DNA from: Bog-473 sp963836605
Lineage (GTDB): Bacteria > Actinomycetota > Acidimicrobiia > Acidimicrobiales > RAAP-2
NCBI GenBank assembly: GCA_963836605.1
Contig: CAWIKB010000011.1
Coordinates: forward strand, 744,001-808,000
DNA: 64,000 nucleotides
Direction: 5' to 3'
How positions within the stretch are numbered: position 1 is the first letter of the stretch; each line of letters starts with the position of its first letter. Shown here one piece after another: positions 33,542 to 43,902 of this stretch. The notes beneath the pieces were generated by a model. It worked only from the letters and a program-made list of their open reading frames with translations. It did no database searches and was not told the DNA's origin. Made by a program: the position numbers and the translations under genes.

Positions 33542-34279
33542 TCAGGGTTGGGGCACCACGGCGGCGACCGCGATACCGGCCTGCGTGAGCGCACGGCGCA
33601 CAGCTGCCGCCATGGCCGGCGCGCCGGGAGAGTCGCCATGGACGCAGAGGGTGTCGACCCGGCCGGCCAGAGCCAGCGCCTGTTCGGCCGCCCGGGCCGG
33701 GTCCTCGTACACCGCACCCGGGAGGCGGCGATCGACCAGCTCGCCATCGGGACCGTACGCCCGGTCGCAAAAGCCCTCTTCGAGAACACGGAAGCCCGCG
33801 TTCTCGACCTCTCGCAAAGCCGCCGCGCCGGGCGGGAGCACGATCGCCGTCGTCGGTTCGCAGAGCTCGCGCACGACACCCAACAGCGCGCCACACTCGG
33901 GTCCGCCCCGGGCGACCTCGGCATAGAGCGCGCCATGGGCCTTGACCGATGTGAGCGCGATGCCGCAGGCGTCGGCCACCGCCCGGCACGAGCCGATCTG
34001 GGCCCGCAACGAGCGTGCCAGGTCGGCCGGCGCCAGGTCCATGGGCCGCCGGCCGAAGCCCTCGCGATCGGGGTAGGAGGGATGTGCCCCCACCGCGACG
34101 CCCGCTGCACCGGCGGCTCCGATGATCGTCCGCATCGACCCCTCGTCCCCGGCGTGGCCACCGCAGGCGACATGGACCGTGGTGACCAGAGCGAGGAGAT
34201 CGAATTCGACCCGCCGCCCCGCCACAGTGTCGGCTTCACCCGCGTCGGCGCTCAGGTCGACCGTCGTAGCCGGTCCCAT
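33542..34279 (-). CDS. pxpA: 5-oxoprolinase subunit PxpA (LamB/YcsF family)
   Basis: A 245-residue LamB/YcsF protein. Typical segments are VDLSADAGEAD at the start, HVACGGHAGDEGSMR, GAHPSYPDREGFGRR, KAHGALYAEVARG and LCVHGDSPGA. PxpA, PxpB and PxpC together hydrolyse 5-oxoproline with ATP, a metabolite-repair function. The gene starts 10 bp after the lhr stop and ends 13 bp before pxpBC, so all three are one transcript. GGGAG precedes the ATG. Confidence 0.94.
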   Translation of the reverse strand: MGPATTVDLSADAGEADTVAGRRVEFDLLALVTTVHVACGGHAGDEGSMRTIIGAAGAAGVAVGAHPSYPDREGFGRRPMDLAPADLARSLRAQIGSCRAVADACGIALTSVKAHGALYAEVARGGPECGALLGVVRELCEPTTAIVLPPGAAALREVENAGFRVLEEGFCDRAYGPDGELVDRRLPGAVYEDPARAAEQALALAGRVDTLCVHGDSPGAPAMAAAVRRALTQAGIAVAAVVPQP

Positions 34280-34289
34280 TCGCTCCCGC

Positions 34290-37200
34290 TCACCCCGCCT
34301 GCAGGTCGTCGACCACCACGCCGTCGCGATAGATGACCCGCTGGTGCCGGCGGGTCGGGACCCGGGCTCCTCCCCCCACGGCCCCGGTCACGTTGAGCGG
34401 ATCGGCGCCGGCCACCACCACCTCTTCGCCGTTGGACGCGCTCCGGTGCACCCGGACCAGCTCCTCGGCCGCCTCCGGCAGTGCGTACTGCTCACCGGAC
34501 AGACCTGTGACGAAGCGCCCGCCGAGCGCGAGACCGCGCGCTTCCAGTCGGCGCAGGGCCCACACGACTTCCCGCCAGGGAACGTGGAAGGACTCGCGTC
34601 CCCAGACCTCCCAGGCCACCACACCCCAACGGGCCAGCAGCTGCCACGCCACGCCTTCGGCCAGCTCCTCGTTGGCCGGTGCCATCGAGTCGGCGGGAGC
34701 CTCCGGGTCGACGGGAGCCTCCGGGTCGCCGGGAACCTCCCCGTCGACGGGCAGCAGCGACCACCGGCCCTCCCCGATGCCGGTTCCGACCGGCGCGCGC
34801 CGCCGGCCCAGTCCGGGCCTTCCCCCACCCGTCCGCGCCGTGGGACGGCGGTGGGTGCGGGTCCGCCAACGATCCCGCGCCGAGAGGAGCGAGCGCACGG
34901 CCGAGAAGGCATCGGCCGTCACGATGCCCCGCGCCACCAGGTCCCACAGCCCTTCGTCCACCTCGGCCGGCAGCCGCCCCGTCACGGGGGCCAGTTCAGG
35001 ACGGAAGCACGCCCCCCGCGTGCGCAACGCGGCGAGCACGTCGGCCGCCGCACCGATCTCGGGATCGGGAGGGCACGCACCTGCCCGCACCGCCCGCAGC
35101 ATCCACGCCAGATCCTCACGGACGACGAACGCGAGCGGGGTGGCCGGCGAGGGAGTACCCGGTCGACCGGCGCGTTCCGGTCTCGGCGTCAACCGGCCCC
35201 AGACGACCTCGCCCGAGAGACACAGCTCGTCGAGCCAGCGGGCGTCGTAATCGGACACGCGAGCCGGAAGGATCTTGGCCTCCCATTCGGCCGCCGGTGC
35301 CTCGATCCCCTGGAGCTGTTCCAGCACGGCCAGCAGGCCGGCCCGCCCCTCCACCCGGGTGGCCGGGGCCGCGTGCTGCCAATGGGTGAGAAAACGCACG
35401 TAGTCGGCGATGGGCACGGGCGCCACCAGGCCGCGCCGGCGCTGGCGGCTGGCGCCGTGGAGCCGGACCAGGAGATTCCGGGCACACCAGCGACCGTCGG
35501 GCAGCTCAATGGCCGAGCCCTGCGCCTCGAGGCGGGCCAGCGCCGTGCGCGCCCGGGCCGGCGTGACCGGTGCGCCCCGGGGCGCGCCGGAGGGCAGCGG
35601 GGCTGACGCGGTCAGCACGTCGACCGAGACCGGGCCGGCCAACTGCAGGTGGCCCCCGACACACGCCGCTGCCGCCTCGTCGTCGGTCGAGAGCGCCGAG
35701 GCCGCCGCGTGGCGCTCCGTGGCCACCCAGCAGCCGTCGACCAGGGTGGCCCGCCCGTCCGCCTCCAGGGCGTCGAACCAGTCCGACCAGTCCGCCACCG
35801 GGCGGCAGGAGACCAGGGAGAGCAGCACGTCGTGCAGCTCGTCGGCGTTGCGCAGCTGCGGTCGCGCCTGTTCGAGCACCATGCGGACCGCATCGGGATC
35901 CAGGGCGTCGAGCTGGTCGGTGGGGACCGGGAGCCCGTTGGGCCCGAGAGCGCCCAGCCCCCGACGCAACGACAAGGCCCGGGTGCGACGCTCTTCCAGG
36001 GGCGCGCCGTCGAGGAAGGTATAGGGACGGCCGTTCAGGATCCCGTGGGCGAACACCGACGGCTCCGACGACTCCACCGTGTGCACCTCCACCCGGCCGG
36101 ACTCGACCCCGGACCAGAGATCCACCAGGCCTTCGACGGAGAGCCCCTCGTGCAGGCAGTCGTCGACGGTCTGGCGGGCCAGGACCTGATCAGGAACCGA
36201 AAGCGGCCCGGGCGGCGCGTTCTCCTGGCAGGCGGCCAGTCCGGGCCACACGGCCGCCAGGAGGTCGTCCGCCTCCATCCGCTGCAGATGGATCGGCCGG
36301 CGTTTGCCCCCTCGCGCCCGCGGCAGCACAAGGGCGCGGTTCAGGTTCCAGCGCCAGCGCGCCGCCAGCATGGGATGGAGGAGAACGGCCTGGGTCAACA
36401 CCTGCTCGGCGGACGAGCTGGACAGCATCGACTGCACCCGGGTGAGCGGGAAGCTGTGCTGCGGGCCGAGCGAGAGCACCACGGTGTCGTCGTCGGCGGC
36501 CGCCTGCAGTTCGAAGTCGAAGGACACGCAGAAGCGCTTGCGCAGGGCCAGGCCGAGGGCGCGATTGATGCGTCCGCCATAGGGGGAGTGGAGGATCAGC
36601 TGGGATCCCTCGCTCTCGTCGAAGCAGCGCTCCACCACGATGCGCTGGCGGGTGGGCAGGTGGCCCAGCGACGCCAGTCCCGCGGCGCAGTAGGCCACCA
36701 CCTGCTGGGCCACCTCCATCGACACGTGGGCGCGCTCGATCACCAGCCGGCGCGCCCCGTCGCCGTCGTTGGCCCGGAGCAGGGGTTCGAGCTCGGACCG
36801 CAGATCGCTCACGGCCTCCGAGAGCTCGGCGGTGCGGGCCGGTGCCTCACCCAGCCAGAAGGGCACCGAGGGCGGGAGATCGCCGGCGTCGTGGACCCGC
36901 ACCGTGCCCACCTCCACCTTGGCCACCCGCCAGGAGTGGGTACCCAACAAGAAGATGTCCCCGGCCATGGCCTCGACCGCGAAGTCCTCGTGGACCGACC
37001 CGACCGTCACGCCGTCAGGGTCGAGCACCACCCGGTAGTCACCGGTCTCGGGAATGGCGCCGCCTCCCGTGAGGGCGGCCAGCCGGGCGCCTCGCCGCGC
37101 CCGCAGGCGGTCGTTGACGGCGTCGTGGTGCAGGTGGGCGCCCCGGCGCCCCCGCCCCGTCTCGATCCCCCAACTGACCAGCGACACGACATCGTCGAAA

Positions 37201-38594
37201 TCGGCGCGGGCCAGGCCGGCGTAGGGCGCGCTCCGCCGCACCAGGTTCCACAGATCATCGATCCGGTACTCCTCGACCGACGCCACCTCGGCCACCACCT
37301 GCTGGGCCAGGACGTCGAGGGGGGCCACCGGCGGCTCGAGCAGATCGAGCCGCCCGGCCCGCACGGCGGCCAGAAGGGCGGTGCACTCGACCAGCTCGTC
37401 GCGGGTCACGGGGAAGAGCCGGCCGGCCGGCGTCCCGCCGCGCTGGTGATTGGCCCGTCCGACCCGTTGGAGGAAGGTGCCGATGGCTCGGGGCGAACCG
37501 ATCTGGCAGACCAGCTCGACCGGGCCGACATCGATGCCCAGCTCCAACGAGGCGGTGGCCACCAGCGCCCGCAGGTCGCCCGCCCGCAAGCGTGTCTCGA
37601 CGATGCGCCGGCGTGCGGCCGAGAGGCTGCCGTGGTGAGCCGCCACCAGGAGCGAGGCGTCCACGTCGCCATCGCCCCTTCCCTCACCGTCGCCCCCCAG
37701 CCGCTCCGCCAGTTGATGGGCCACCCGTTCGGCCATCTTGCGGGTGTTGACGAAGATCAGCGTCGTGCGATGGTCCCTGGTGTGGGCGGCGATCCGGTCG
37801 AGGATGTCGCCGAACTGGGCCCCGCTGGCCACGGCTTCGAGCTCGGAGTCGGGGAGCTCGATGGCTACATCGAGATTGCGGGCGTGACCGCAGTCGACGA
37901 TCACCGTGGGCGGGCGGTCGTCGTGCACCCCCGAGAGCAATCGGGCCACCACGTCGAGCGGGCGCTGCGTGGCCGACAGGCCGATGCGCTGGAGGTGCCC
38001 ACCGGACGCCGCGACCACGGCAGCCAACCGCTCCAGGCTGAGGGCGAGATGACTGCCCCGCTTGTCGCGCGCCAGGGTGTGCACCTCGTCGACGATCACG
38101 GTATGCACCCCCCGCAACATGGCTCTCGACGCCGGCGCGGTGAGGAGCAGGTAGAGCGACTCGGGTGTGGTGACGAGAAGGTCCGGTGCGTGCTTGCGCA
38201 TGGCGGCGCGTTCGGCGGGCGGGGTGTCACCGGTCCGGATGGCGACCCTCAGCTCCGGATCGGCCAAGCCCAGCCGCGCCGCCTCGTCCCTGATCTCCCC
38301 CAGAGGGACGTGGAGGTTCTCGTGGACGTCGACAGCGAGGGCGCGCAACGGCGAGACGTAGAGAACCGCGGGCGATCCACCCACCTCCGTCCCGTCCTCG
38401 GCCGCCCGGTAGGCGGCGTCGATGGCCACAAGGAACCCGGTCAAGGTCTTCCCCGTCCCGGTGGGCGAGGCCACCAGGACGTCGCTCCCCGCCGCGATGT
38501 GGGGCCAGGCGGCGGCCTGGGGGGCGGTCGGGCCCTCGGGGAAGCGGCGGGCGAACCAGCTGGCTACCGCCGGGTGGAACTGCGGATCGGGCAC
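34290..38594 (-). CDS. lhr: Lhr-type ATP-dependent helicase
   Basis: A 1434-residue superfamily 2 helicase of the large Lhr class. The helicase core has Walker A SPTGTGKT at 43-50, DEVH at 169-172, SAT at 207-209 and the motif VI-like QRVGRANHQRGG. It is followed by the Lhr winged-helix and barrel domains and the long C-terminal domain. Lhr proteins unwind RNA-DNA hybrids and are linked to DNA repair in actinobacteria. The length matches the long form. It heads an operon with pxpA and pxpBC, a conjunction with no evident functional link. Confidence 0.93.
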   Translation of the reverse strand: MPDPQFHPAVASWFARRFPEGPTAPQAAAWPHIAAGSDVLVASPTGTGKTLTGFLVAIDAAYRAAEDGTEVGGSPAVLYVSPLRALAVDVHENLHVPLGEIRDEAARLGLADPELRVAIRTGDTPPAERAAMRKHAPDLLVTTPESLYLLLTAPASRAMLRGVHTVIVDEVHTLARDKRGSHLALSLERLAAVVAASGGHLQRIGLSATQRPLDVVARLLSGVHDDRPPTVIVDCGHARNLDVAIELPDSELEAVASGAQFGDILDRIAAHTRDHRTTLIFVNTRKMAERVAHQLAERLGGDGEGRGDGDVDASLLVAAHHGSLSAARRRIVETRLRAGDLRALVATASLELGIDVGPVELVCQIGSPRAIGTFLQRVGRANHQRGGTPAGRLFPVTRDELVECTALLAAVRAGRLDLLEPPVAPLDVLAQQVVAEVASVEEYRIDDLWNLVRRSAPYAGLARADFDDVVSLVSWGIETGRGRRGAHLHHDAVNDRLRARRGARLAALTGGGAIPETGDYRVVLDPDGVTVGSVHEDFAVEAMAGDIFLLGTHSWRVAKVEVGTVRVHDAGDLPPSVPFWLGEAPARTAELSEAVSDLRSELEPLLRANDGDGARRLVIERAHVSMEVAQQVVAYCAAGLASLGHLPTRQRIVVERCFDESEGSQLILHSPYGGRINRALGLALRKRFCVSFDFELQAAADDDTVVLSLGPQHSFPLTRVQSMLSSSSAEQVLTQAVLLHPMLAARWRWNLNRALVLPRARGGKRRPIHLQRMEADDLLAAVWPGLAACQENAPPGPLSVPDQVLARQTVDDCLHEGLSVEGLVDLWSGVESGRVEVHTVESSEPSVFAHGILNGRPYTFLDGAPLEERRTRALSLRRGLGALGPNGLPVPTDQLDALDPDAVRMVLEQARPQLRNADELHDVLLSLVSCRPVADWSDWFDALEADGRATLVDGCWVATERHAAASALSTDDEAAAACVGGHLQLAGPVSVDVLTASAPLPSGAPRGAPVTPARARTALARLEAQGSAIELPDGRWCARNLLVRLHGASRQRRRGLVAPVPIADYVRFLTHWQHAAPATRVEGRAGLLAVLEQLQGIEAPAAEWEAKILPARVSDYDARWLDELCLSGEVVWGRLTPRPERAGRPGTPSPATPLAFVVREDLAWMLRAVRAGACPPDPEIGAAADVLAALRTRGACFRPELAPVTGRLPAEVDEGLWDLVARGIVTADAFSAVRSLLSARDRWRTRTHRRPTARTGGGRPGLGRRRAPVGTGIGEGRWSLLPVDGEVPGDPEAPVDPEAPADSMAPANEELAEGVAWQLLARWGVVAWEVWGRESFHVPWREVVWALRRLEARGLALGGRFVTGLSGEQYALPEAAEELVRVHRSASNGEEVVVAGADPLNVTGAVGGGARVPTRRHQRVIYRDGVVVDDLQAG

Positions 38595-38788
38595 CCCCCT
38601 ATTTCACCAGGATGGTGTGACGCCGTCGCACACGCCCACCGAAACGGTGCTGCAGGGCAGGCGGCGCCCACCCTCCGACCGTCTTCGGCGGCCGGCCGCA
38701 TCGAGGCGCCGGACGCCACATCGGCCGGTGGAGGTCGATTTCATGACCGGTGACCGGTTCTCGAGCAGATGGCCGCTCGGGTCACCGG

Positions 38789-39706
38789 TCACGGCACGAC
38801 CCGGTGCGACTCCACCAGGGCCTGGGAGGTGCCCGCGTACCGGTCGAGGACCTCGGCCACCTCGGCCCGCCCCTCCTCGATCATGGTGGCGGTGCCCGAG
38901 AAGTCCCGGTACTGCGCCGAGGGCTCGCCCCCGCCGCTGAAGACGACGACCTCGACCCCGGGCGGGATCATGGTCAACTCGCGCACGAAGCGGGCGTGGA
39001 TGGCGACGAAGAAGGCGGTGAGGGCGGCTTCGGCCGGCCGCTTGGGCTGGCGGGGGTGGTAGTGCAGCGGGCCGCAGAGCAGCACGAAGATGCGCGTGCA
39101 CCCGGCGGCCAGCGCGCGGCTGATGGGCACGTTGTTGACGACGCCACCGTCGACCAGCACGTCGCCGTCGATGACGACCGGCGGGAAGATGGACGGGATG
39201 GCCGAAGAGGCCAGAATCGCCTCGACCGCATCGCCGTGGGCCATCCATCGCTCGCGTCCGTCGGTGAGCGAGGTGGTCACCAGTTCGAACGGGATCAGCG
39301 CATCTTCGAGGTTCTCGAACGAGATACCGGCCTGGATGATCTTGCGGACCCCCGAATTGGCATGCACGGACGGGCGCTTCTGGAGAAAGAGCCAGGGGCC
39401 GTCGAGGGCGGAGCGGGGGAAGATGTCGGCACCGGTCACCCCCCGCCAGATCTCGGCCATGCGCTCGATGTTCTCGGCCGTCGGGTCGCCCGAGTACGCC
39501 GCCCCGTTGATGGCCCCGACGGAGGCCCCGTACACCCGGTCGGCCCGAATGCCGCGAGAGATCAGTTCGGCCAACATGCCGACCTGCACGGCGCCCCGGC
39601 TGCCCCCTCCGGCCAGGACGAACGCCGTTCTCTGGGGGTCCGAGGGCGCCCGGCCCTCGCGCCGGACGCGCCATCGAGCGGCCAGGCGGTCCGTCCACGT
39701 CGGCAT
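38789..39706 (-). CDS. Patatin-like phospholipase family protein
   Basis: A 305-residue patatin-fold lipid acyl hydrolase. The oxyanion-hole loop GGGSRG is at 33-38, the nucleophile elbow GASVG at 60-64 with Ser62, and the catalytic Asp lies in DVLVDGGVVNNVP. A hydrophobic helix (RALAAGCTRIFVLLCGP) follows. The second of two in-frame ATGs (39706) is preferred because GGAGG lies 7 bases before it; the first at 39712 is too close. No signal peptide is seen. It is followed upstream by a small membrane-protein gene on the same strand. Confidence 0.9.
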   Translation of the reverse strand: MPTWTDRLAARWRVRREGRAPSDPQRTAFVLAGGGSRGAVQVGMLAELISRGIRADRVYGASVGAINGAAYSGDPTAENIERMAEIWRGVTGADIFPRSALDGPWLFLQKRPSVHANSGVRKIIQAGISFENLEDALIPFELVTTSLTDGRERWMAHGDAVEAILASSAIPSIFPPVVIDGDVLVDGGVVNNVPISRALAAGCTRIFVLLCGPLHYHPRQPKRPAEAALTAFFVAIHARFVRELTMIPPGVEVVVFSGGGEPSAQYRDFSGTATMIEEGRAEVAEVLDRYAGTSQALVESHRVVP

Positions 39707-39722
39707 GCTCATGCCTCCGATC

Positions 39723-39938
39723 TCATGCGTCCGACGTGGGCGGTGCATCCCCTTCCCCCGGGGGAGCAACAGCGTGTTGTCGTTGTCGTTTCCGCCATGC
39801 GGCGTATCCAGCACGGTCGTGCCGAATGGCCCAGCGCAGGGTGATGAAGGCGAGTACCAGCAACGCCAGCACGAAGATCCCGAACGTGATGGCGAAGCCC
39901 ACGTTGGCTGCCAGAAGCGGGTGCGTGGCGGTGACCAT
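39723..39938 (-). CDS. Small hypothetical membrane protein, 71 residues
   Basis: An N-terminal hydrophobic helix (about residues 10-35: VGFAITFGIFVLALLVLAFI) precedes a basic, Pro-rich tail (RWAIRHDRAGYAAWRKRQRQ). This is the layout of a single-pass protein with an inside-positive C-terminus. It ends 16 bp before the patatin start and is probably in the same transcript. Function unknown. Confidence 0.65.
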   Translation of the reverse strand: MVTATHPLLAANVGFAITFGIFVLALLVLAFITLRWAIRHDRAGYAAWRKRQRQHAVAPPGEGDAPPTSDA

Positions 39939-40115
39939 GGCACCCGTCACGCTAGAGGAGCGGGCCGGGTGCACCCGCGCGTCACACCCGGAGGGCACAC
40001 TCCATGCATGGTCCCGGTGACACTCCAGCAGCGCCCAGCGCCTCCGGTGCCCCCCGTGCCTCCGGGGCGCCCGGGGCCAGCGGTCCGCCCGGTGCCTCCG
40101 GTCCTCGAGAGTCAC

Positions 40116-40922
40116 ATGGACGGCCCGGCGCGCGACGACGTCCTGGCCCGGCTACGCGACCGCTCGGCGCGGCGACCTCACATCGACCCGGGCCTGGCCG
40201 GGGGCCTGCGCGCCTGGCTGGAAGACGGGGCGAGTGCGCTGGTGGCCGCCCGCGGGGACGGCGCGCCGCCCCTGTATCTCGGTCCGCGGTTGCTGCTGGG
40301 TCGGTCCGACGCCCCCGCGGGCGATCCCGGAGCCGGCCCCTACCCCACCGCGCTGGTGACCTCGTGCCTCGTCCACGCACTCTTCCGACAGCTGGTGACG
40401 ACGGGCTCCCTGGGGGATCCGTTCTCGGATGCGCTCGACGCGCTGCGCCTCCATCCGGGTCGGGCCGACCTGGTCCGCCATATCACCGAAATGGACGGTG
40501 CGGCCAGGGCGGCGCTGGCCGGCGAGGTGTCGGACCAGGCGGCGCACCTGGTCGACCTCACGCCGGTCTTCGCCCCGGGGTGGCTGCCCCGCACGGACGA
40601 CCGGGTTTCCATTCCACTGGCCGGGGGCCGCATCGTCCTGTCCGGCGTCTTCGACCTCCTCGTGGGTGCTCCGGTGCGCGGGCAGTCCTCGGTGTGCGCT
40701 CTGGCACTCACCTCGGGCGGCCCGTGGGGCTTCGCCCGGGCCGCCCTGCACCACCTCGCCCTGCTCGAGACCCTGCGCCGCGGGGAGCCACCCTTCCGCC
40801 TGGCCCTGTTGGATTCGGCGAGGGGTCGCTTCGTGGTCGAGGACGTACGCGAAGAGCACCTCAGTGCGATGGTCTCCCACGTGGTGACGCGGCTCTCCAC
40901 GCTGGCCGACGCGCATGCCTGA
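40116..40922 (+). CDS. Uncharacterised protein with RecB-nuclease-like C-terminal region (first of an overlapping pair)
   Basis: A 268-residue protein. The C-terminal half has the strand/helix order of PD-(D/E)XK nucleases: GGRIVLSGVFDLLVG, then SVCALALTSGGP, then a helix RAALHHLALLETLRRGEPP and strands ending GRFVVEDV. In active RecB-type nucleases the second strand carries D/E-x-K; here it reads LALTSG, so catalysis is probably lost (inference). The last 8 bp overlap the next gene, whose C-terminus shows the same pattern. ATG at 40116 is chosen; the upstream in-frame sequence is Pro-rich and unlike protein. Confidence 0.7.
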   Translation: MDGPARDDVLARLRDRSARRPHIDPGLAGGLRAWLEDGASALVAARGDGAPPLYLGPRLLLGRSDAPAGDPGAGPYPTALVTSCLVHALFRQLVTTGSLGDPFSDALDALRLHPGRADLVRHITEMDGAARAALAGEVSDQAAHLVDLTPVFAPGWLPRTDDRVSIPLAGGRIVLSGVFDLLVGAPVRGQSSVCALALTSGGPWGFARAALHHLALLETLRRGEPPFRLALLDSARGRFVVEDVREEHLSAMVSHVVTRLSTLADAHA

Positions 40923-41769
40923 TGCCGTCGCCGCGGCCGGCCTTACCGGGGCCCTTCTCCGCCCGTTGAGAACGGACCACCAGACGGTCTCGACCTCGGA
41001 CGCCCAGCACCTGTCGGCTCAGCTGACCCGCCTGGTGGCCGGTCGACCGGGCGCGGGTCCGTTCCGTCTGACCGACTACCTGGTGCGGACGGCCCTGTGC
41101 CCGCCGGCGTGCCCGCCCGCGTGCCCCCGGCCCCACGCCCCCTTCGCCTGGTCGCCCGCCACGGCGCGCCGCGTCGTGGGCCTCGCTGCCGTGCGGGCGT
41201 TGGTGGCGGGGAGGGTTCGCTCCCCCGTCGAGGGGGTGCGCGAGTCGGTGCGCCAGTCGATGGGTGGCGTACGTGAGGGCCGCCGGCCCGCGACGTCGAT
41301 GGACCGGTGGTTGGCCGGCCTGTCCCAAGCGGGGCTCGCCGTCGTCCGGGCCGAGGCGATCACCTGGGCCACCCGGCTGTGGACGGCCCTCGAGTGGAGA
41401 GCCTTCGCCACCACACCCACCATCGGTCGGGACCACTGGTGGGACAGCCCCCATTCCTCGCTCCTGGCTCTCCGGAGCCGGGCCGAGGTGCGCGCCAGCA
41501 CTCTCGACGGCAGGGGGAACCCGGTCTCGGCCCATCTGGTCGTCCTCGGTGGACCACGCCGAGCCACCGTCCGATCCGAGCTGAGTGTGGTGGCTCTGAT
41601 TGAGGCCCTCCGGACGAACGATGCCCTGCCACCTGGGCGCGTCGTGGGCTGGTGGCCCGAATCGGGTCACTTCGTGGCGGTCGAGGTCGACCAGAACAGC
41701 CTGGCCCAGGGGGTGGCGGCGGTGGCCGGCACACTGGCCTCACTCGAGGAAGCAGGCGCTGCGGCCTGA
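40915..41769 (+). CDS. Uncharacterised protein, apparent paralogue of the preceding gene
   Basis: A 284-residue protein. Its C-terminal region (LVVLGGPRRATVRSELSVVA, then LIEALRTNDALPPGRVVGWW and SGHFVAVEV) repeats the GGP-helix-LR-PP-strand-GxFVxEV pattern of the upstream protein, pointing to a common RecB-like ancestry. Near residue 62 is a CPPACPPACPRPH cluster with three Cys and one His, absent from its partner. It overlaps the upstream gene by 8 bp and lies 34 bp before typA. A heteromeric complex is plausible (inference); the biochemical role is unknown. Confidence 0.7.
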   Translation: MPDAVAAAGLTGALLRPLRTDHQTVSTSDAQHLSAQLTRLVAGRPGAGPFRLTDYLVRTALCPPACPPACPRPHAPFAWSPATARRVVGLAAVRALVAGRVRSPVEGVRESVRQSMGGVREGRRPATSMDRWLAGLSQAGLAVVRAEAITWATRLWTALEWRAFATTPTIGRDHWWDSPHSSLLALRSRAEVRASTLDGRGNPVSAHLVVLGGPRRATVRSELSVVALIEALRTNDALPPGRVVGWWPESGHFVAVEVDQNSLAQGVAAVAGTLASLEEAGAAA

Positions 41770-41803
41770 GAGCCCCCTGACCTCGCCTATCGTTGTCACC
41801 CCC

Positions 41804-43648
<1,845 letters not shown>

Positions 43649-43693
43649 GTCAGGGAGGGGCGATTCCGGACCCGCCTAACATGAGCGTCGCCG

Positions 43694-43778
43694 GGAGGGA
43701 TGGCAGAGCGGACAAATGCGCAGCTCTTGAAAAGCTGTGAGGTGCAAGCCTCCGTGGGTTCGAATCCCACTCCCTCCG
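43694..43778 (+). tRNA. tRNA-Ser(UGA)
   Basis: An 85-nt cloverleaf. The acceptor arm GGAGGGA pairs with TCCCTCC, with G as discriminator. The anticodon stem CAGCT/AGCTG holds the loop CTTGAAA, giving anticodon TGA (Ser, UCN codons). A long variable arm (GAGG-TGCAAG-CCTC) is typical of serine tRNAs, and the T-arm GTGGG-TTCGAAT-CCCAC is canonical. CCA is not encoded. Confidence 0.97.
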
Positions 43779-43807
43779 CTCAGGGGTGGGCCGCTCTCTT
43801 TCAAACC

Positions 43808-43825
43808 TGACCGAGCGGTCGGTCA
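43808..43825. promoter_or_regulatory. Orphan TetR-type palindrome next to the tRNA gene
   Basis: TGACCGAGCGGTCGGTCA is symmetric at 16 of 18 positions, a classical TetR operator form. It lies 30 bp after tRNA-Ser and beyond the 3' end of the leftward enoyl-CoA hydratase gene, with no gene start beside it. It may be the remnant of a lost promoter or act on an unseen transcript. Confidence 0.45.
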
Positions 43826-43902
43826 TGCCGTTGGTGGGCCCCGCCCCCTGGCTGGCGTCGGCCGCTGTGGGGGTTGCGCTCGTCACGGAGAGGAGCACTC
43901 GC

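Noticed and set aside
1..34279. A link between the HyuB-like gene and pxpABC as one oxoprolinase system
   Set aside because: They are more than 31 kb apart, belong to different families and have different neighbours.
35649..38753. A 1034-residue open frame on the plus strand
   Set aside because: It is antisense to lhr and its translation is low-complexity His/Gly/Arg/Gln sequence with no domain. Such long mirror frames are usual opposite GC-rich genes.
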